Positions 41,466 to 50,403 of a stretch of 64,000 nucleotides of DNA are shown here, piece after piece; positions within the stretch are counted from its first letter, which is position 1; every line of letters starts with the position of its first letter. The position numbers and the translations under genes were made by a program. A model generated the notes under the pieces. That model was not told the DNA's origin, searched no databases, and saw only the letters and a list, made by a program, of their open reading frames with translations. The DNA lies in assembly GCF_000005505.3 (NCBI RefSeq), contig NC_016131.3, forward strand, positions 14,653,501 to 14,717,500. The letters run 5' to 3'. This DNA is from Brachypodium distachyon. Lineage: Eukaryota > Streptophyta > Magnoliopsida > Poales > Poaceae.

Positions 41466-43553
41466 TTACTGGCCGGCATCTCTGTCGTACGCCTTGGACA
41501 CAGACCGGTCTTTACGGCTGCGGCCGAACGGAAGGAGACCCATCGAAAACGAGCTGGCTGCTCCTCCTCCTCTCTTGCCGTTGCCGCCGGCGGCTCCGGC
41601 CAGGATCCCGTTGATGGCGCCACTCACCAGCCCGGCCCCGAGCCTCATCCCGAACTCCACGTCACTGTTCTTCCTCGTCACCGTTGAGCTTTCAGTTGCT
41701 ACGCGTTCGAGCGCTCGGTCTGGCGACGGCGACGGTGACGACACGTCCACGTCCACGTGTTCCGATGGCTTCTGAGGCGGCGGCGCGGCCACGTGTCCAA
41801 CGGATGGTTTCGCAGGCGACGGCGTCGGGGCCACATGTCCAATGGCTGGTTTTGCAGGCGACGGTGGTGCGGCTATGTGTCCGGCGGCTGGTCTCGGAGA
41901 CGGTGGCACGGACGCGTGTTCTCCTAGTCTGGATGGTTTTGGAGACGTTGGCACGGCGGCCGTGTGCCCATGGCCGCCGGGTTGTCTTGCAGGCACGGCT
42001 TGCTTTGGAGACGGCGGCGCGGACGACATGTATCCGCTTGAAGATTGTGGCGAAGGCGGCACGCTCGTCGTGTAACCCCCGTGAGCTTGTGGCGAAGGCG
42101 GCACGCTCGTCGTGTAACCCCCGTGAGCTTGTGGCGAAGGCGGCACGCTCGTCGTGTAACCCCCGTGAGCTTGTGGCGAAGGCGGCACGCTCGTCATGTA
42201 ACCCCCGTGAGCTTGTGGAGAAGGCGGCACGCTCGTCATGTACCCGCTCGAAGCTTGTGGAGATGGCGGCACCGGCACGTGCCCGCCGGCCGGTCTCGCA
42301 GGAGAAGCTGCTGCGGGCACGGCTTGCTTTGGAGACGGCGGCACGCTTGACATGTACCCACTGGAAGATTGCGGCGACGGCGGCACGGACGACACGTACC
42401 CGCGGGGAGCTTTTGGGGACGGCGGCACGGACACGTGCCCGCCGGAAGCTTTTGGGGACAGCGGCGGCATGGCTGGTTTTGGAGATGGCCGTGCGGCCGC
42501 CTGCTGCAAGTACCAGGAAGGCGGCCTCGGGGACGAAGGTGGCAGCACGGCCGTATGTGCTGCTGGTTTTGGAGATGGCGGCGGCGCCATGGCGTCTTGT
42601 TTCGTAGGAGACAGCGGTGGCATGGCCGTATGATGCCCCGCTGGTTTTGGAGATGGCGGCGGCATGGGTGGTTTCGCAGGCGAAGATGGCACGGTCACGT
42701 ACCCGCCTCCAGGTCTTGGAGACGACGACGCGGAAGGTCTCGGAGATGATGGCGGCACGGCAGCCGCAGGTTTCGCAGGCGAAGCTGGCACGCTCACGTG
42801 TCCAGAAGCTCCCGGGGATGCCGGCGGCATCACATGCACGGCCGGTTTCGGAGGCGAAGGACCAGCCACATGCCCTGCAGCTGGTTTCGCAGGAGACAAC
42901 GGCGCGCCCTGCACGTGTCCTGCAGCTGGTTTCGCAGGCGCCGGCGGCGGAGGCACTTGCCCAGGCCAAGGCCACCCAGCTTGTGGCGCTCGCCTAGGCC
43001 ACGCAGCCTGCGGCGGCAGCACGGCCGGATGCCATGGCCAGGCACCAGCCTGCGGCGGCAGCGCAGCCGGAACCGGGTACGCCATGACAGTCTCATCTGC
43101 CCTCGCCGGCGGCGGCGGCGGCCGCGGCTCCTCCTTCTTAACAACAGGGCCGAGATGGTACGTCATGTAAAGAACCCCACGGATCTGGTCAGCTCGCTGG
43201 ACCCTGTGCACCTGGAAGCAGGCCGACCGGGCCACCTCGCTCTCGAGCAGCTCGGAGAGCGGCACGATGACCTCGCCGACGTCGCGGTCGCCGAGCGTGC
43301 GCTCGGCGCGGAGGAGCACGTGGAGGCAGGCGCCCCCGCCGCCGGTGAAGGCGTCGTGCGGGACGGCGAAGTGGAGCGTGGCGTTCCACGTCGGGTGGCG
43401 GCCGCCGTAGGGGTCCGGCGCGGTGGCCTGCCGCGTGAGCGGGTCGCCGGAGATGCTCGCCACGGCGTACACCTGCATGCGGTGGATCAGGTTCACGTTC
43501 CGCAGGTCCCGCGCCGACTGCAGAGTCACCTCCAGCACCCTGTACGCCGCCAT
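41466..43553 (-). CDS. SRC2-like C2-domain protein with very long proline-rich repeat region, type B (B1)
   Basis: Intronless, 695 residues from ATG 43553; the in-frame upstream extension is AT-rich and unlike the family. The C2 domain (about 1-145) starts MAAYRVLEVTLQSARDLRNV and has QVYAVASISGDP, YGGRHPTWNATLHFAVP, LHVLLRAERTLGDRDVGEVI and LYMTYHLGPVV. Residues about 160-640 form an extensin-like region of dozens of SPxKP and PPSPKP units, including five copies of a 14-residue repeat (SVPPSPQAHGGYTT). The SP dipeptides are candidate sites for proline-directed kinases. The end, GMRLGAGLVSGAINGILAGA, is the hydrophobic glycine-rich segment of SRC2 proteins and may contact membranes; a basic tail follows. 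It is the longest member of the local cluster and a tandem neighbour of B2. Confidence 0.87.
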   Translation of the reverse strand: MAAYRVLEVTLQSARDLRNVNLIHRMQVYAVASISGDPLTRQATAPDPYGGRHPTWNATLHFAVPHDAFTGGGGACLHVLLRAERTLGDRDVGEVIVPLSELLESEVARSACFQVHRVQRADQIRGVLYMTYHLGPVVKKEEPRPPPPPARADETVMAYPVPAALPPQAGAWPWHPAVLPPQAAWPRRAPQAGWPWPGQVPPPPAPAKPAAGHVQGAPLSPAKPAAGHVAGPSPPKPAVHVMPPASPGASGHVSVPASPAKPAAAVPPSSPRPSASSSPRPGGGYVTVPSSPAKPPMPPPSPKPAGHHTAMPPLSPTKQDAMAPPPSPKPAAHTAVLPPSSPRPPSWYLQQAAARPSPKPAMPPLSPKASGGHVSVPPSPKAPRGYVSSVPPSPQSSSGYMSSVPPSPKQAVPAAASPARPAGGHVPVPPSPQASSGYMTSVPPSPQAHGGYMTSVPPSPQAHGGYTTSVPPSPQAHGGYTTSVPPSPQAHGGYTTSVPPSPQSSSGYMSSAPPSPKQAVPARQPGGHGHTAAVPTSPKPSRLGEHASVPPSPRPAAGHIAAPPSPAKPAIGHVAPTPSPAKPSVGHVAAPPPQKPSEHVDVDVSSPSPSPDRALERVATESSTVTRKNSDVEFGMRLGAGLVSGAINGILAGAAGGNGKRGGGAASSFSMGLLPFGRSRKDRSVSKAYDRDAGQ
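42043..42252 (-). repeat. 42-bp coding minisatellite in B1
   Basis: Five tandem 42-bp units (42043, 42085, 42127, 42169, 42211), units 1-4 almost identical, coding on the minus strand for five 14-residue repeats. Neighbouring Pro-rich units are older and more diverged. Confidence 0.92.
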
Positions 43554-43984
43554 TGTTTCTCTTGAAGCTTTTGCAAGCTCAATTGCCAGGTGATCGACTG
43601 TGGCGTGGCTTAAAAAGCTGGGGGGGGAAGAAGGTAACATGTATGTATAGGAGCCTAGGAGGCGTGTAGATAACAAGATAAGCCTCGGTAAATAAATCCG
43701 TGAGATTCCTTTTAGGAAGCAAAACGAGGGTGAAAAATTCAGATGCACCCATATCTTCATCATCCATCACATCTGTCTGTCTGAAACTCTGATTCTACCT
43801 AGTAATTTTTTTTAAAAGAGAGTAAATTTTGAGGAATTACACACGCTTTGCGCCAACCATGGTACTAGCTAAGAGCAGGTGGCACCTCTCGGCCGATCGG
43901 AGCCATTCGATGAAGAAATGACAATGAGTCCCTGATTGGCAATGAGCTTGAACTGAAACTTTTTATCCCAGATTCTCTCCTTTG

Positions 43985-44085
43985 TTAGGCCAAGATTTGG
44001 AGGCATCTGATGCTCCAAGAATGCTCGAGGCATCTGATGTGTTTTCAGCACAAGGTTTGATGCCAAAGATCTTGGTCTGGCTTCG
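43985..44085 (-). promoter_or_regulatory. Conserved upstream block of B1
   Basis: Contains GGCCAAGATTTGGAGGCATC and AGATCTTGGTCTGGCTTCG, matching the B2 upstream block in the same order but with less intervening sequence. A proximal match also exists: GGTGGCACCTCTCGGCCGAT near 43879 resembles GTGGCGCCTCTGGAGCGAT near 39777. Confidence 0.5.
44003..44013. promoter_or_regulatory. GCATCTGATGC palindrome upstream of B1
   Basis: 11-bp palindrome about 450 bp upstream of the B1 start. A half-copy (GCATCTGATGT) follows at about 44030. Confidence 0.45.
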
Positions 44086-45429
44086 ATTCGCTTCGATCAA
44101 TTCTTCGTACGGTTTAATTATCCGGCTTTCGTGTCCCTGAGCTACGTGTTCATGTCCAGGTTCTACACTACTGAACCTTCGAGGCTGCTGCTGGTTAATA
44201 GTGCAAGATAGGTTCAGATAGTTCTTTTGTTGTTTCTCCTGATAATTCTTGATTATCAGCTTTGTATAGCTTTTTATTATCATTAATATAATTGCAGTGG
44301 GTCATTGATCCACTGTTTTCCCTCAAAAAAAAGTGCAAACTGCAAAGACATTAAGACAGATAGAGCCACCTGCTTGCTTCGAGATTTCTTGAATAAATTC
44401 CGAAATATTCTTTTTTTAGGGAAAATTCCGAAATATTCTCGGTAACAGATAGGGAGGAATAACAACCACCTCCGGAAGTTCATCCGGGTAAATACAACCA
44501 TCTGTGTCGATGAACAGCCGGTCGCTAATGGATGTTGCACGTACCCACCATCAGGAAGAAAAATATGCATGCTGAGAGAACTTTTGAAAATTGAACATAT
44601 TCTTCCCGTTCCAATATTCCATTCTATGCTTAAATTTTTTTCCCGGGAAAAGGAAGAAAATGCTACGAATTTTGAGCACCCTCCGTCACTGATGTCGTCA
44701 TCATGGATCTGGAGTTGACGTCGTTGCCAGCACTGATTGAGTCTATTATCAGCCTTGATATGGTAGACAAAGTCTTTAGCAAACCCTCAACTTTGTAATC
44801 CCTGAATTTTGAGCCCTGATTTTACTTATCGGTCGTCGAGGCGTTTCCTCCTATCATAGATTCATTTTGCGGGTCTTCTAACATCTTTTCGGGTTCATCA
44901 TGTCCATGTACGATACAGTTAGTTGATGAGACTGAAAAAATGGTATGTGGAATAAGCTACTCCCTCCGATTTAATCCGCATTCGGATCCGTATCTGGTTA
45001 TCATCTGAATCTGGCAAAAAAGAGAGTAAATGACATGGAAAGAGGATTATCATATCCCATATGTTTATGTCCCTAGGAAGTTGGAACTGAGTCGGGTCGG
45101 GCAATCAGAGACGAAGATAACACTAATAGTCAAAGAGAACAGAACAAACTAGTTCCGTGTAAAGTAAGATGCTCTCGGAAAAACAAATAAACTCAAATTC
45201 TCATCTAAATTATTTTATCTCCATTAGAGATGCAGTCACCGTCATGATACCATCGATCCTCTTTAGTTCAAACAAATAAACTAACATTTCCAATCACACC
45301 ATTTTTGAAAAATTATTTCATTTATTCGAACTAAATTGGGTTGGAAGGTACCCTAATGATGATTTATTTGCATTATAAATCTCATGGTTTTATGTTTCCT
45401 TCTGGACATACATCCGATCGATAATCGAT
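44086..45429. other. Intergenic region between B1 and A2
   Basis: AT-rich, with no gene recognised. A lone Stowaway-type end (TACTCCCTCCGATTTAATCC) near 44959 suggests a truncated MITE. Confidence 0.4.
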
Positions 45430-45500
45430 CCCATGGTTTTATTTCAGGCTTCACGATCCAAGAATCCTGACAAAGTCTGCGTCGTGCTTAGGTATGCATG

Positions 45501-46352
45501 TCAAATCTTTTGCACGACGGCCCTTCCGGTGCCATCGTGCCCGGCATCAGAAGCCGCCGCCGGGGACGATTTCGCGTCTGACGACGGCAACAACATGCGC
45601 ATGTCGCCGCCGAACAACATCCCTCCGATGCCTCCCCGGAGCCCCTCCAGCAGCCCGAAGTAATCACCACCGCTATCCTTCCTCCTCGACGCCGGCGTGC
45701 GAGCATACGGTGGCGGAGCCCCCTGGTACGGTGGAGGATAGCGTGGCGGCACCCCTTGGTACGGCGCCGGCGGGTAGCCGCCGTAGTACGGCGGAGGAGG
45801 GTAGCCGTAGTTCTGCCAGTAGTACGGCGCCGTACGGTGGTAGTACGGAACGTCACCGTAGCCATAGCCATAGCGGTGCCCCGACGGCGGAATCGGCATC
45901 GGCAGCGGCGCCACGACGGGGCCGAGGCGGTAGGACACGCGGAGCTTGCCGCGGTGCTCGGAGCCGCTGCCGTGCACCTTGCGCACCCTGAACGACGCGC
46001 ACTGCGGCGGCGTGGCGGCGCCGGATCCGCAGGCGCCGGCAAGGATGTCGGCGAGCGGGACGACGACCTCGCCGACGTCGCGGTCGTCGCCGAAGAAGCG
46101 CTCGGTGCGGAGGAGCACACGGAGGGTGGCGGCGGACGCGGCGGCATCCGCGGCCGTGGGCGGGACCATGAAGCGGTGCGTGTGGTCCCACGACGGGTCG
46201 GTGCCGCCGCAGCGGTCGGTGCAGGTCCGCTGCCGCGCCAGCGGGTCGCTGGAGACGGTGGCCACGGCGTACACCTCCATGTCCGAGAACGTGTTCACCT
46301 GCCTCAGGTCGCTGGCTGACACCAGGGTCAGCTCCATCACTCTGTGCGCCAT
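45501..46352 (-). CDS. SRC2-like C2-domain protein, type A copy 2 (A2)
   Basis: Intronless, 283 residues, in the right arm of the inverted duplication. The C2 domain (about 1-145) starts MAHRVMELTLVSASDLRQVN and shares with A1 the MEVYAVATVSSDP, CGGTDPSWDHTHRFMVPP, LRVLLRTERFFGDDRDVGEV and RVSYRLGPVVAPLP segments. A Tyr/Pro/Gly-rich middle (YYHRTAPYYWQNYGYPPPPY) is followed by DYFGLLEGLRGGIGGMLFGG, which keeps more of the SRC2 glycine-rich hydrophobic segment than A1 does, and a short tail ending AVVQKI. Likely a membrane-associated stress adaptor like SRC2, by family similarity. Unlike A1 it has a normal spacing of about 77 bp between TATA box and start codon, so it may be the better-expressed copy. 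Confidence 0.9.
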   Translation of the reverse strand: MAHRVMELTLVSASDLRQVNTFSDMEVYAVATVSSDPLARQRTCTDRCGGTDPSWDHTHRFMVPPTAADAAASAATLRVLLRTERFFGDDRDVGEVVVPLADILAGACGSGAATPPQCASFRVRKVHGSGSEHRGKLRVSYRLGPVVAPLPMPIPPSGHRYGYGYGDVPYYHRTAPYYWQNYGYPPPPYYGGYPPAPYQGVPPRYPPPYQGAPPPYARTPASRRKDSGGDYFGLLEGLRGGIGGMLFGGDMRMLLPSSDAKSSPAAASDAGHDGTGRAVVQKI

Positions 46353-46428
46353 TGCTTACCAGCTTAATTCGAGCTTGCTTTGCCGGCCGTACGGGCTTAA
46401 GTAGGCCATGGCCGGCGCTCAGAGGTCC

Positions 46429-46436
46429 TATATATA
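46429..46436 (-). promoter_or_regulatory. TATA box of C2 gene A2
   Basis: TATATATA in CCTCCTATATATAGG on the minus strand, 77 bp upstream of the A2 start codon, homologous to the A1 TATA box. Confidence 0.7.
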
Positions 46437-46518
46437 GGAGGCAGGTGGGGGCCACTGTCAGCGACGAGTCGATCGGCTCCTCAAAGTCCGGGCTAGATAT
46501 GCATGCATGGATGGGCAC

Positions 46519-46529
46519 GCATCGGATGC
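46519..46529. promoter_or_regulatory. GCATCSGATGC palindrome upstream of A2
   Basis: Reads GCATCGGATGC on the plus strand, about 170 bp upstream of the A2 start. Only the central base differs from the A1 copy. Confidence 0.45.
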
Positions 46530-47018
46530 AAAGAGGAAAATTATACAAATGCAAACAGCTTTGTCCTTGCACATTTTTGAGATGACATTACTATATAATT
46601 ATGAAATTCCAAACCTAAATATCTTAACATCTTTGTGGTTCAATTGGTGAATTTGTATAAGACGATCTCTGGTAGCTTCTGCTGAAAGATTGTGCCAGTT
46701 CGCTCCCACTCGTCGATCAATCAATCACTGATGAGTGCTTAATTATCTATGTGTATATATATACCCAAATCGGAATGTGCTTGAACTTTCTCCGATCCAC
46801 CAACTGGAATAGGATTTACAATCATAATTGTGACAGAAAGAAATGCATGTATATATTGTGCGCATGCTTTGTTCAAATCTGATGAATTGAAATCTAAATA
46901 TTTTGTTAACACACAACGGCATGCAGTTAGCATACGCTGAGACCAATTCAAGGCGTATGCATGTAAGCTTAGGTGCACACACCCCGCACTGTTCCGAATA
47001 CCGGGCACGTACAGCTCA

Positions 47019-47466
47019 AATTACTGCAATATTTTATGCTACTCCGTATTTTAGTTTTAATCAGGATTCGACGGGAAAGTTTACGGAATTTCTGCTTGAA
47101 TTTGACTGAAAACCAGCTGAAGCTCTACCGACGTAGGACTACAATTTTGGATCCATGCATATATTGACCAGATAGCAAAACAAAACTGAAATTTTTATTG
47201 ACATAGTTTGATTTTTTTTTCTCGAATTTACGTTTTTTATAAACTTGGTCAAATTTTAAGTAGTTTGACTTAGGACAAAGATATGACTTACTGTATTATA
47301 TTTAGGAACAGATGTAGTGGTATCATTTTTGTGCACGCAAAAAAAAAACTCGTAACAAATATGGGCCGAGGATTTTAATGGGCTTGTTATTATTCCTTAA
47401 TTTTCATGTCAACCACATAGACCCGGTCAAACATGGGCTGTATATAGCCAGGGGCTGCTGATCAAG
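47019..47466. other. Intergenic sequence
   Basis: AT-rich spacer between the inverted-duplication arm and the aspartic-protease-like gene. Nothing is recognised. Confidence 0.4.
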
Positions 47467-48985
47467 CTAGCTTGCGTCTCCATGGCAATCCTCGGGAGCA
47501 AAGAAGAGGCGGTTCTCCTCGAGGTCAAAGGTGAACCGTGTGTCCACCTGCTGGTGGCCACCGATCACCGTCGTCACAGGGGCCCGCTGGACGATGAAGC
47601 ACACGTAGTCGGCGCCGGCGTGCTTCACCGTCGCGAACAGCAGCCTCGACTTGATCTCCAGCCCGGCAGCCTCGTCTTCGGCGAAGTGGAGCGTAATGCT
47701 CGGGAGCTTCGGCATGACCTCCGGCGATGTCCCGCGGACGCAGAGGCGGTGGCCTGGCACAGGCGTGCGGTGGAGCCCGTGGCTCGCCATGTGTGCCGCG
47801 ACGCCGGCCTCTAGGATGTCGTATGGCGCCTCCGCGAACCTAGTGGTCGGGTTCCCGACGTCGACGTAGCACCCACCGAGGCGGCTCCGCCGGTCGCGCT
47901 GGAACATCTTGGGCGTGATCCCCGTGAGCTTCCTCCCGGCGACGCTGACTCCGACGAGGCGGACGTAGTACATGCCGAACCCGCCGTCAGGCTCCCCGTA
48001 CAGGAGCGCCGTGCTCTGGGCGTGCGAGTGGTCCGGTACGTCGGCGCCGAACCGGAGGAAGCCGTGCTTGTTTGGGTACTTCTTGTGGTCCACGAGGCAG
48101 TAGGAGAAGCGGGGGGTGGTGCCGCCGCCGTGCACGGAGAGCTGCCGGACGAAGGAGGTCGGTCGCCTGTTGAGGCTGAGGATGCCGGCGAGGACATCCT
48201 GGTTCTTCCACCCGTTTATGGCGTGCGCGCAGCCGAAGACGAGGCCGTCCACACTGCTTGTTTGGATACTTCAGATGGTCCACAAGGCAATAGGAGAAGC
48301 GCGCGCCGCCGCCACCGTGTGTGGAGAGCTGCCGAACGAAGGAGGTCGGGCGCCTGTTCAGGCTGGGGATGCCGGCGAGGACGTCCTTGTTATTCCACCC
48401 GTTTATGCGGTGAGCGCAGCCGAAGACGAGGCCGTCCACGTTGGTGGTCCGGCTGCCGGAGCCGGCACCAAAGGCGAACTCGTCTTTGCCGAGGTAGCCG
48501 GTGGCCATCGCCTCCGCCCGGAACCGGATGTTGAAGCCGCAACGGTGCTCGGTCGGCCGGGGCGTGAACGGGGCCTTGCAGAGTGGGTCGTCATGGCCGA
48601 CGTTCTTGTAGCGATGGGAGGTTTTCGGGTCGAAGATGGGGGCGTCCTGCTTGAGCTTCGGGTTGCTGGGGAGGCACTGCATCCATGTCAGGTTGCCGAC
48701 CATGTCCACGGCCAGCCTGTAGAAGTGCTGGGTGTCGCCGGAGCCGACGCCGACACGGACGCTGTAAGTGGGCCCCACCATGTGGGTCAGCCTAGGGCGT
48801 AAGGCCGTGAGGTTCGCACCAAGCTCCTCGAGGTCGTCCGCTGTGTGGTGGTGGTTAGGCACGAGAGCCAGGCTGAATCCGGCGCTCGTCGCCGGTGCCG
48901 CATCGACACTGGCGGCTCCGAGACTGACCGGATTCAGCATGGCAAAGAAGAAGAAAAACGTCATACAAGGGTATAGACTAGTCAT
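47467..48985 (-). pseudogene. Nepenthesin/A1-type aspartic protease-like gene with internal duplication and frameshift
   Basis: The start at 48985 gives a signal-peptide-like N-terminus (MTSLYPCMTFFFFFAMLNPV). The first lobe follows, with YSVRVGVGSGDTQHFYRLAV and the position of the first catalytic motif, VDMVGNLTWMQC, where active enzymes have DTGS. A segment coding for DGLVFGCAHRINGW...FSYCLVDHLKYPNK (48257-48439) is repeated downstream (48067-48252) in diverged form, and the frame shifts at the join (48253-48256). The second lobe continues in the other frame to 47467. Its catalytic site reads YVDVGNPTTRFAEAPYDIL in place of DSGT. Both Asp residues remain but the flanking Thr/Ser-Gly is lost, so it was probably inactive, as in inhibitor-like members of the family. 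The frameshift makes it a likely pseudogene unless splicing removes one copy. Confidence 0.8.
48067..48439 (-). repeat. Tandem duplication inside the protease-like gene
   Basis: Two ~185-bp copies (48257-48439 and 48067-48252) code for about 62 residues each. They differ at many codons (RINGWNNKDVLAGI versus AINGWKNQDVLAGI), so the copies are old or come from two paralogues. Confidence 0.85.
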
Positions 48986-49569
48986 TGCTGACTGCTGATG
49001 TTTTTGGCTTGACAAAGGCAATGATTCTTGGCCTAGAAGTCATGTCTTAAATAAGACTCCTATGGCTGTATATCAGATATACATCATTTATATCATAGCC
49101 AAAAACATCAGCCACGGATGTGAATCCTTTAAATGATCGATTTGGGCAGCCAAGATATGGAGCGGTTCATTAATTTGTTGTTGCAATATATATCTCCAAC
49201 GGATTTCTTTTACAAATGGATGCATTACTTGGACATATTCAAGGAAATAATTGACCGTTTTGATCTCAAAACAATTGTGAAAGTCTAGTTTTACAGGAGC
49301 AACAGGGCAAGTGTTGCTTCCGGGACAATTGAATGATGCATATACATGCTCAACACATTTGGCTGATTAGTTCTTCGGGAAAAAAAATTCCTACTAACAA
49401 ATAGGAGTAATTGTTAGTGTGTACCATTTGACACAAAGATTATTTCGACAATAGATCTGTAGTAGCCGAAGAAAGGAGTTGGTCAGTTGGTGAAGTGATG
49501 TTTTCTCAAATATGCTAAATAGAGAGTTATCTGTTACCAAAAAACAATCAGCTTCTTCATTCCACTTCC
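48986..49569. other. Intergenic region upstream of the protease-like gene
   Basis: AT-rich sequence with no recognised gene. A TATTTAAG-type box on the minus strand near 49045-49055 could be the old promoter of the protease-like gene. Confidence 0.35.
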
Positions 49570-49925
49570 GAGGTATCATATGGAAGATTTTGTGGCGTGG
49601 AACCACACCAAATCCGGAAGCTTCACTGTCAGGTCAGGGTATCATGTTGAATGGGAGTCGGCGCAAAAAATTTCCAACTTGGGCGATCAGGGCCCAAAAC
49701 ATGCCGTTTGGGACTTAATCTGGAAGCGTCATGCCCCCTGCGAAAGTCAAAATCTTCATCTGGAAAGCGTTGCATGGGGCTTTTCCCTGTCAGACTGTTT
49801 TGGCTGATCGCCATGTCAAGTTCAGTGGCTTGTGCCCTGTTTGTGGTGTCTGCAGTGAGGATATTCGCCATATGTACAAATGGACGTTCCTTCTGTTTTG
49901 TGAGATAGCTCACTATGCATGTTTG
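49570..49925 (+). pseudogene. LINE fragment (zf-RVT domain), broken
   Basis: Two frames together show the zf-RVT region of an L1-type ORF2: EDFVAWNHTKSGSFTVRSGY and AVWDLIWKRHAP in one, then VKIFIWKALHGAFPCQTVL and CPVCGVCSEDIRHMYKW in another, with a frameshift near 49745. No reverse transcriptase precedes it. It is a short decayed remnant of a different LINE from the one at 13-20 kb. Confidence 0.8.
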
Positions 49926-49936
49926 AGTGAGTGCAC

Positions 49937-50059
49937 GAATTAACTCGGTTCCAAAAAATGCCTCTCGATAACAACTAAATCAATCAAAGAGAGTTAAACG
50001 TTTGCTATCTTGAATCCCCCCTTAAAAAAAGGGAATTAACTCGGTTCCAAAGAATGCCT
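49937..50059. repeat. 27-bp direct repeat pair upstream of the small-peptide gene
   Basis: GAATTAACTCGGTTCCAAAA (plus AATGCCT) at 49937-49963 recurs at 50033-50059 with one substitution. The 69 bp between end in TTAAAAAAAGG. It could be the target duplication of a small insertion or a simple tandem duplication. Confidence 0.7.
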
Positions 50060-50072
50060 AGCTTGTACTCCG

Positions 50073-50079
50073 TATATAA
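50073..50079 (+). promoter_or_regulatory. TATA box of the small secreted peptide gene
   Basis: TATATAA in CCGTATATAACAGG, 97 bp upstream of the start codon and 14 bp right of the repeat pair, giving a predicted leader of about 70 nt. Confidence 0.6.
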
Positions 50080-50175
50080 CAGGTGGCTGCTCTTCAGAGC
50101 CGGATGACCAAATCAAACAAGTAAGCAAAACACATCTCTGCAGACCGATCTACGGGCCGAGAAGTTCTCGAGACG

Positions 50176-50403
50176 ATGGCGGCCCACAGCGTCCAAGTCT
50201 TCCTCGTCCTCCTGGCTGTGCAGGTTTGCCTGCTTGTAGCCATGTCGGCGTCGGCTGTGCAGGCCAGGAATGTGATATCCATACCTTGCTGCGAGCTTCA
50301 CCCGTTCTCAAATTGTTGCCTCAAGAATCCTCCTTCTTCGAGCTCCGGCAAGCTCGTCCATGGTTTACTTGGCTCTCCAGCACCTTCTCCTCTTGGTAAT
50401 TGA
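50176..50403 (+). CDS. Small secreted cysteine-pair peptide, unknown function
   Basis: 75 residues, intronless. Residues about 5-25 form a strong hydrophobic signal core (VQVFLVLLAVQVCLLVAMSA), with a likely cleavage site after SASAVQA near residue 30. The predicted mature peptide is about 45 residues. Its four cysteines occur as two adjacent pairs, CCELHPFSNCC, eight residues apart counted between the pairs' inner cysteines' neighbours, followed by a Pro/Ser-rich tail (NPPSSSSGK, SPAPSPLGN). The pattern does not match defensins, LTPs, thionins or CLE peptides that I know. A TATA box and a leader of plausible length precede it, and an AATAAAA signal lies downstream near 50459. The family is unknown; a secreted signalling or defence peptide is a guess. 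Confidence 0.65.
   Translation: MAAHSVQVFLVLLAVQVCLLVAMSASAVQARNVISIPCCELHPFSNCCLKNPPSSSSGKLVHGLLGSPAPSPLGN

Larger units (their letters stand above)
45430..47018. repeat. Right arm of the 1.6 kb inverted duplication (contains C2 gene A2)
   Basis: Inverse of 33985-35590 including gene, promoter and distal upstream sequence. The arms are 9.8 kb apart and enclose the two type B genes. Confidence 0.8.

Noticed and set aside
42043..42252. Regularly spaced 42-bp repeats resembling a CRISPR array
   Set aside because: There are no unique spacers, the units are directly tandem and in frame with a protein, and the genome is plant nuclear. It is a coding minisatellite.
41684..42607. 307-residue plus-strand open frame opposite B1
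   Set aside because: It is the antisense of the proline-rich repeats. Its Arg/Cys/Trp/Ala repetitive composition follows from the 42-bp unit and high GC, with no family match. The minus frame has the C2 domain.
43554..43763. Upstream extension of B1 to 43763
   Set aside because: The extra 70 residues are encoded by AT-rich leader sequence and have no counterpart in the other C2 genes, which all start at the equivalent of MAxRVxE.
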